NCBI GenBank assembly: GCA_027625915.1
Contig: JANTQA010000036.1
Span: 12,669,001-12,733,000 of the forward strand
From: Anaeramoeba flamelloides
Taxonomy: Eukaryota > Metamonada > Anaeramoebidae
Direction of reading: 5' to 3'
DNA: 64,000 nucleotides
Position numbers and translations under genes: made by a program. Below, one piece after another: positions 58,756 through 64,000 of this stretch; positions within the stretch are counted from its first letter, which is position 1, and each line of letters opens with the position of its first letter. Below the pieces are notes generated by a model that saw nothing but the letters and a program-made list of their open reading frames with translations, was not told the origin of the DNA and made no database searches.

Positions 58756-59963
58756 ATGACTATTGGAAAATCTAATAGACAATTCCGAAAAAAAGGAAGA
58801 AAACAAAAAGCCGATCCATTTTTAAAAAAAGTTTGGTATGATGTTAAAGCACCAAACATTTTCAGAGAAACTCAAATTGGAAAAACATGTGTAAACCCAA
58901 CTGGAGGTGGCAAAACTTCTGAACAACAATTAGACAAGAGAATGTTTGAAGTAAGCTTGGGTGATCTTAATAAAGATGAAAGAAAATCCTACATGCAATT
59001 TAAATTCCGTGTCGAGCATGTTTCTGGTACTAACTGTTTTACGAACTTTTATGGAATGAGATTAACAAACGACAAGGTACAGTCGCTTGTTGTTAAATAC
59101 CACACTTTAATTGAGGCAGTTGTAAATGTAAAAACTACTGATGGTAATTATTTTCTTTTTTTCCTTTTTTTTTTCTTTTTCTTTTTCTTTTTCATTCAAA
59201 AAGATATTTTTTTTTTACTTTTGTTTTTTCATTTTTATAATTGTTGGAAAGAAAAAAAAAAGAAGAAAAACACAATAATAAGAAAAAAAGAAAAAGTTAT
59301 TTAATTCATGTTAAAAAGAAAATTTACTTCTTTTTGATTTGAAATTTCTTTTTTTTTTTTTTTTTGTTTTGTTGCTTTATTTTTTTTTTATTTTTGATGA
59401 AATAAGAACTTTCAAAAATAACAAAACATTTCTTTTTCACATGAATTTTTTCTCTTTCTTCATTTAAAAACTTTATCAAAAAATATTCACCCTCTCCCAT
59501 TCGCTTTCCAATTCTCATTCAACACAAACACAAAAAAAACAAACTTATCAATTTCTTACCGATTAATTGAATAGGATACACCGTCAGAATCTTTTGTATT
59601 GGATTTACTAAAAAAGATCGAAACCAAGTCAAAAAAACATGTTACGCACAAAGCTCCCAAGTAAGAGAAATTAGAAGAAGAATGGTTAACATCATGATCA
59701 AGGAATCTAACTGTACATTAAAAGAATTGACCCTCAAGCTTATTTCGGAATCCGTTCCAAAGGAAATCACAAAGCAGTGCCAAAGCGTTTTCCCACTACA
59801 AAACGTCTATCTTAGAAAGATGAAAGTCTTAAAAACACCAAAGGTTGATGTTGACACAATTCTTAAATTACACGGATTTGAAACTAAGAAAAAAAAAGAA
59901 ACTGGAAAGAAAGTAAATAGAAAAAAAAAGAAGAGAGGTGGTAATAAAAAGAAAAAAAATTAA
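58756..59963 (+). CDS. RPS3A: 40S ribosomal protein eS1
   Basis: Structural protein of the small cytosolic ribosomal subunit near the mRNA exit. Exon 1 is 58756-59143 and exon 2 is 59575-59963, joined across a 431 bp GT-AG intron to give 258 aa (264 in humans). Family blocks: KKVWYDVKAPNIF, GKTCVNPTGG, RMFEVSLGDLNKDE, VKTTDG|YTVRIFCIGFTKK (the intron splits the Gly codon), YAQSSQVREIRRRM and CQSVFPLQNVYLRKMK. The C terminus is a Lys/Arg-rich tail in place of the animal acidic tail. A frame reading past the donor gives only Phe/Lys homopolymer and was rejected. Paired copies of one short TIR element lie on both sides of this gene. Confidence 0.96.
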
Positions 59964-60491
59964 TTTATTAATTAATAAATTAGTTTTTATTTTTTTTTAT
60001 ACAGAAAAAAAAAAAAAAGACTAAATTCAGCGAATATTAATTCCATAATGGATTTTTTTTTTTTCCTTTCTTATTTGTTGTCTTTTATTTATATACACAT
60101 ATTATGATTGATGATTATATTTTAATTCATAAATTTTAAAGATCTTCAAATATTAAAATCTTTTGCACTCTATTGAGATGTTTTTTTTTTTATTTTTTTT
60201 TATTCTCATACAATTTGTTACAGCCGTTTCAATCCTACCATAAAAATTTAGAATACATACAGGTCGGTTGTCTCTTTTAAAATTGTCTTTTAGGAAATTG
60301 AAAATTCAATTTCTCTCATTTCAATAGATAAAAATTTTAGTTTTTGTTGGATCATATTGCAATTTGAAAAAAGTGTTTACTTTTTTTTTTAAGACATTTT
60401 CAGAATTAAAACTTTTTTAATGTTTTGTGTTTTAATAAAGTATGGACTTTATTTAAAAAAGTGCTTTCCTTCAGACACCATCCTCTAACTC

Positions 60492-60726
60492 ATATTTACT
60501 GTAAAGTGCATAATAAAAAGATCAAAATTTTCATTCAGCTTTCCGAAAAAACCATCTCTCAATATTTAATACCAATCATCAAATTCCCTTAATTCTAAAA
60601 AGGTGAATTATTAATTGAAACTTGTTTTTAGAAATATTAAAAGTTCGAAATGTAACATGATTATTAAAATCTTATTTTGGAAAGCAGAATGAAAATTTTG
60701 GTCCATTTAATTTGAAACAAATAGTA
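60492..60726. mobile_element. Short TIR element, copy downstream of eS1
   Basis: About 235 bp, same arms as 58290-58515 (AAAATTTTCATTCAGCTTTC at 60524, mirror ending near 60698). The loop is not clearly alike between copies. Confidence 0.75.
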
Positions 60727-61913
60727 AAGATTGATACTCTCTTAATTAAAATAGAACATTTCCCAAAATGTTTAAAGGCCAATACCTCACTTTATTAAAA
60801 AAAGAAAACTGTCAAAAAGTTACAAGTCTGAAAAAGTTATCGCATTATTAAAACAACTTTATTTGGAATTTTTTTTATTTCGGAGCAAATAAAGATCAAA
60901 TAGAATTTTAAAAAAAGCGTAAAATTCACGGAAATCACAAAAGCTTGAAAGTATTTTTTCATGATTTTTTCCAAACTGTTTAAAACCCAGATTGTTACAA
61001 TTTTTGAAATTGAAGCTATTGAATCAATCTGATTTTTTGATATAACCTAAATATACCTACCGTGAAATTTTTAAAATATAATAAATTGATTTTCTGTCTC
61101 TTTTTAGGACCACCTTGATGTTATTTTCTCTGAGGGTTGGAATAAAATTCTAAAAGTAAACAATCATTTAATTGGTTATTTGGTAAGGGACTTGAAAATC
61201 ATAAAAAATCTTCTAGTAAAATTAATAGCAAATTCAAAGAAACTTTACAAAATCTTGAAATTGAAAAATCCAAAGTAAAAATCTGATTATACTAAAATAA
61301 AATTAAGTTTAATACCTGTTTCGGGAATAAATTATTGTTTTTAATGGTTTTATCCAATTTTCTCATTTTGGAAAAAAATCTTTAAAATTCAACTATTTCT
61401 GAATTATTTTTCAAAAAAATTATATTCTTTGAAATAAGAAAGAAATCTTATTTTCAATAAAGGGGGTGTATTAAATAACACTTTAAAAATAAAACCACTA
61501 AGCTCAAAAATAACAAAGTATAAAAAATTTAGTTAATTTCAAAAAAAAATTACAATAATTATTTGATACTTTAAAAAAATATAATTTTTTAATTCAAATA
61601 ATAGTTTAAATCAATTTTTTCTTATTATTGAAAAAAAAAAAAAATAATAATTTGAGAAAAAAAAACCAAACAATCAAATTAAAAATTCTCCTAAAATTAT
61701 TTTTTAAAACCAGGAAAATTCAACTTATAATCAAAAGAAATATTTTTTATTTTGATTATATATAATCAATAATTAATAAACCAATCTTAATTTTTTCGGT
61801 GAGTTGGATTGCGAAAAACCCAAAGATTAAATGTATCAATAGACTTTACAATTATTTTTCAATTTTTTTAAATGATTTTTTAACAAATATAATTTATTCT
61901 ATTGTATATATCT

Positions 61914-61914
<1 letters not shown>

Positions 61915-61962
<48 letters not shown>
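61915..61962. repeat. TA microsatellite
   Basis: More than 20 uninterrupted TA units in non-coding AT-rich DNA. Confidence 0.95.
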
Positions 61963-61964
<2 letters not shown>

Positions 61965-62148
61965 CAAATCACTGATTTTAATACTAATAGTTCCTTGTTT
62001 ACAACTCTGAATAATTGAAAAAGAATTTTACCAATCCTTTTATATTTCAAGAAAATTTGTTGAATATATGTAAAAAAATAAAAATGCGATTTTTTTATTT
62101 GGATTTATCCCTCATTTCCTCTTAGAAAAAATTTAACCATTAGCTATA

Positions 62149-62344
62149 CAGCCAGTTTCACTTTTATGGCACAAACTTACAACGAAATTTAAGGCACAAT
62201 AAAAATCTCAAATTAAGGCACAAAATTCAGATTCTAGTAAAATAAATTGTAAAAAAAAAAATTCTAAATTTTGTACCTTAATTTGAGATTTTTTTGTGAC
62301 TTAAATTTCGTTGAAAGTTTGTGCCTTAAAAGTGAAACTGACTG
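62149..62344. mobile_element. Foldback palindromic element F, copy 5
   Basis: 196 bp palindrome, TA-flanked, the cleanest copy. The arms read CAGCCAGTTTCACTTTTATG and, at the right end, the mirror CTTAAAAGTGAAACTGACTG. It directly abuts a LINE fragment. Confidence 0.85.
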
Positions 62345-62960
62345 TACATATTTAGATGTTTACAGATGATTTGATTTTGTTTATGAAAGGATCATTGATA
62401 GATTTCAAGTTTCAATTAGAAAAAATCTTTAAAATCTTAAGAGATTTCGGAATGAATCCTAATAATGATAAAACTAAAAAAACTTTAATTCCAAATAAAA
62501 ATTTATATCTTGGCATTTGACTGGATAAAAAAACCATTTAAAGTTTAACCTTGATAAAGTTAATAACAATTTCAAAAAATTAATTAATATCTTATAACAA
62601 AAGAAATTTTCTAATGGATCAAAAATTAAGTTTTTTAAAGATGTATTGTATAGTCAACTATTATATGGATTAGAAATATTTGATTTGACAAAAAAAAGAT
62701 TTGAAAGATATTGATATTTGGAATATTAAAAAAATTACAAAATTTTTGTTAATTAACCCACAATAACCTTACTTATTTATAAAATGAAGCCAAAATTGAT
62801 CCTATCTGAATAAGAATATCTAAAAGAAAATTTACCTTAATAGAAAATTTTAAAAACCCTTGATTTTGATGAATTCATTAATTATCCCCCCCCTCCTTTT
62901 TTTTAGAGAAAAATAATTTGAAAAAATTAACTAGTAATCAAATAACTTAAAAGAATTAGC
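62345..62960 (+). mobile_element. LINE (non-LTR retrotransposon) reverse-transcriptase fragment
   Basis: Starting about 62357 the frame reads FTDDLILFMKGS, the catalytic xxDD box of a reverse transcriptase, then KIFKILRDFGMNPNNDKTK as in the region after that box. It continues through a thumb-like stretch (SQLLYGLEIFDL, DIDIWNIKKITKFLLI). Several stops and frame changes make it a dead 5'-truncated copy. It abuts a foldback element (62149-62344) with no gap beyond the TA and is followed by a palindrome cluster from about 63010. Confidence 0.8.
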
Positions 62961-63009
62961 AATTGAATTGGAAAAATATTGAATAAAACAATTCGGAAAT
63001 AACTCAAGT

Positions 63010-63560
63010 TGTAAACTTTGTTAGTTTTTTTTGAGTTTTCTGTTTTTGTTTTTGGAAAATCAATAGATTTTCGTTTTGTTTTTTTGAGGTTTTCTATTTT
63101 ATTTTTGAAGTTTTCTAGGTTTTTTTGATGTTTTCTATTTATTTAGAAAATCAATAGATTTTCCTTAGTTTTTTATTACTTTTAGAAATAAACCGAAAAA
63201 TTAGTAGAATTTTCGGTTTATTTCAAAAAGTAAAAAAAACCTAGAAAAGATCACAAATAAAATAGAAAACCTCAAAAAAAAAAAACTAGAACACTTTACA
63301 AATAAAACAGAAAACATCAAGTAAAATAGGGTACTTTATGTTAGTTTTTTTTTAATTGTTGAAATGAACAGTAAAATTTAAAAATTTTTGGTTTTGTTCA
63401 AAAATTAATAAAAAACACAATGGAAGTGTCAGTAAAGTGCCTATTTTTTTTTAAATAAAGAGAACTCAAAAAAAAAAAGTTAACGGCGGTTTTCCAGAAT
63501 TAGAAAGAAGTTATACATACCTAGGATTTTACCCAATTCTTTCAAATCTTGATTAACCTA
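63010..63560. repeat. Palindrome-module cluster 6
   Basis: Follows the LINE fragment at 62345-62960. It holds nested hairpins with AAAATCAATAGATTTTC, TTCTAGGTTTTTTT repeats, the AAATAAACCGAAAAATTAG palindrome at about 63178-63235, an AAAGTGCC start at 63432 and GTTAACGGCGG at 63480. Confidence 0.65.
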
Positions 63561-63605
63561 ATGAAAGTGGATAGTTTCTATTTGGACATGAAAATGAGAA
63601 TTTAT

Positions 63606-63627
63606 TATATATATATATATATATATT
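63606..63627. repeat. TA microsatellite
   Basis: About 11 TA units just past palindrome cluster 6. Confidence 0.9.
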
Positions 63628-63758
63628 AATTATTTTTCTTCTTCTCTTTTTTTATTTGATGATTTTTCTTTAATTGCTCCTTTCTCTAAATAAATAAATC
63701 AATAAAAAAAAATAGAAAATTAAAGGCATTTTCAAAAAAGCAGAGCATTTTTTTTATA

Positions 63759-63976
63759 TTTCATAAAAAATCATCTTTATTAGTGGATATATTTATTAAT
63801 TGAAAACACAAATTCAGTTTAATATTAATACCGATTGAATAAAAGACTAGGTGTTTATTTCTAAATCAACTTGTTCAAATATTTCTCAAAAATGAAAAAA
63901 AAAAAATGAGTAATTTTTTTGGAGAGAACAATGTAGGACAATTTCAATAAAACAAATGGAAATATGGAAAGGTTAA
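63759..63976 (+). repeat. Diverged repeat, partner of 27894-28111
   Basis: Blocks TTCATAAAAAATCATCTTTA, TTAGTGGATATATTTATT and AATGGAAATATGGAAAGG. It runs to the end of the window, so its far end is not seen. Confidence 0.5.
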
Positions 63977-64000
63977 AAATAATTTTTTAAACAATAAAAT

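Noticed and set aside
62880-62905. CCCCCCCC and T runs as a structured signal
   Set aside because: Isolated homopolymers occur throughout the window (for example 30731) and show no pairing.
1-64000. CRISPR arrays, bacterial operons or ribosome binding sites
   Set aside because: Gene structure is plainly eukaryotic. The repeats are inverted or dispersed, not regularly spaced direct repeats with spacers.

Overview
The window reads as AT-rich nuclear DNA of a free-living unicellular eukaryote. Genes are split by GT-AG introns, proteins carry K/E/Q/S/D low-complexity runs, and spacers are very rich in homopolymers and small inverted-repeat elements. The gene set (U2AF small subunit, eL18, eS1, a Tom40-like porin, F-BAR/BAR and RhoGAP proteins) means a spliceosome, a mitochondrion or related organelle, and an actin/membrane-remodelling repertoire, as in an amoeba or amoeboflagellate. 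An Anaeramoeba-like or amoebozoan source would fit, but this is a guess from style and not proven by any marker here.

Layout. 1-8 kb: U2AF35-like gene (minus) in gene-poor AT-rich DNA. 8-10 kb: eL18 (minus), divergent from a small basic hypothetical gene (plus). 10-20 kb: mostly non-coding, with a two-exon Tom40-like gene (minus) at 14-15 kb and a cluster of TIR elements at 18.1-19.4 kb. 20.3-27.2 kb: five-exon F-BAR/SH3/SH3 gene (plus) whose third intron is about 4.9 kb and packed with elements. 27-32 kb: degenerate elements and a LINE fragment, then a two-exon BAR-like gene (31.9-32.9 kb, plus). 34.0 kb: an isolated exon-like coding island. 34.5-38.1 kb: a long single-exon gene for a 1190-residue propeller-like/filamin-like protein (minus). 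38-45 kb: repeats, LINE remnants and foldback elements. 45.4-51.2 kb: four-exon PH-RhoGAP-SH3 gene (minus) with a 4.0 kb intron. 51-58.7 kb: several TIR elements. 58.8-60.0 kb: eS1 (plus). 60-64 kb: a LINE reverse-transcriptase fragment and palindrome clusters.

Function. Three products (F-BAR/SH3, BAR-like, PH-RhoGAP-SH3) belong to families that couple membrane curvature to Rho-GTPase and actin control. The ribosomal proteins, U2AF35 and Tom40 are housekeeping. No operon-like logic is expected or seen.

The most unusual layer is the repeat landscape: five TA-flanked, almost wholly palindromic elements of about 196 bp; a shared kit of short palindromic modules at the 3' ends of LINE fragments and in two cases inside the LINE body; young-looking long-TIR elements; and two genes whose one oversized intron splits a signalling domain and has filled with elements. 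Exon joins were worked out by eye from splice signals, reading frame and domain continuity.
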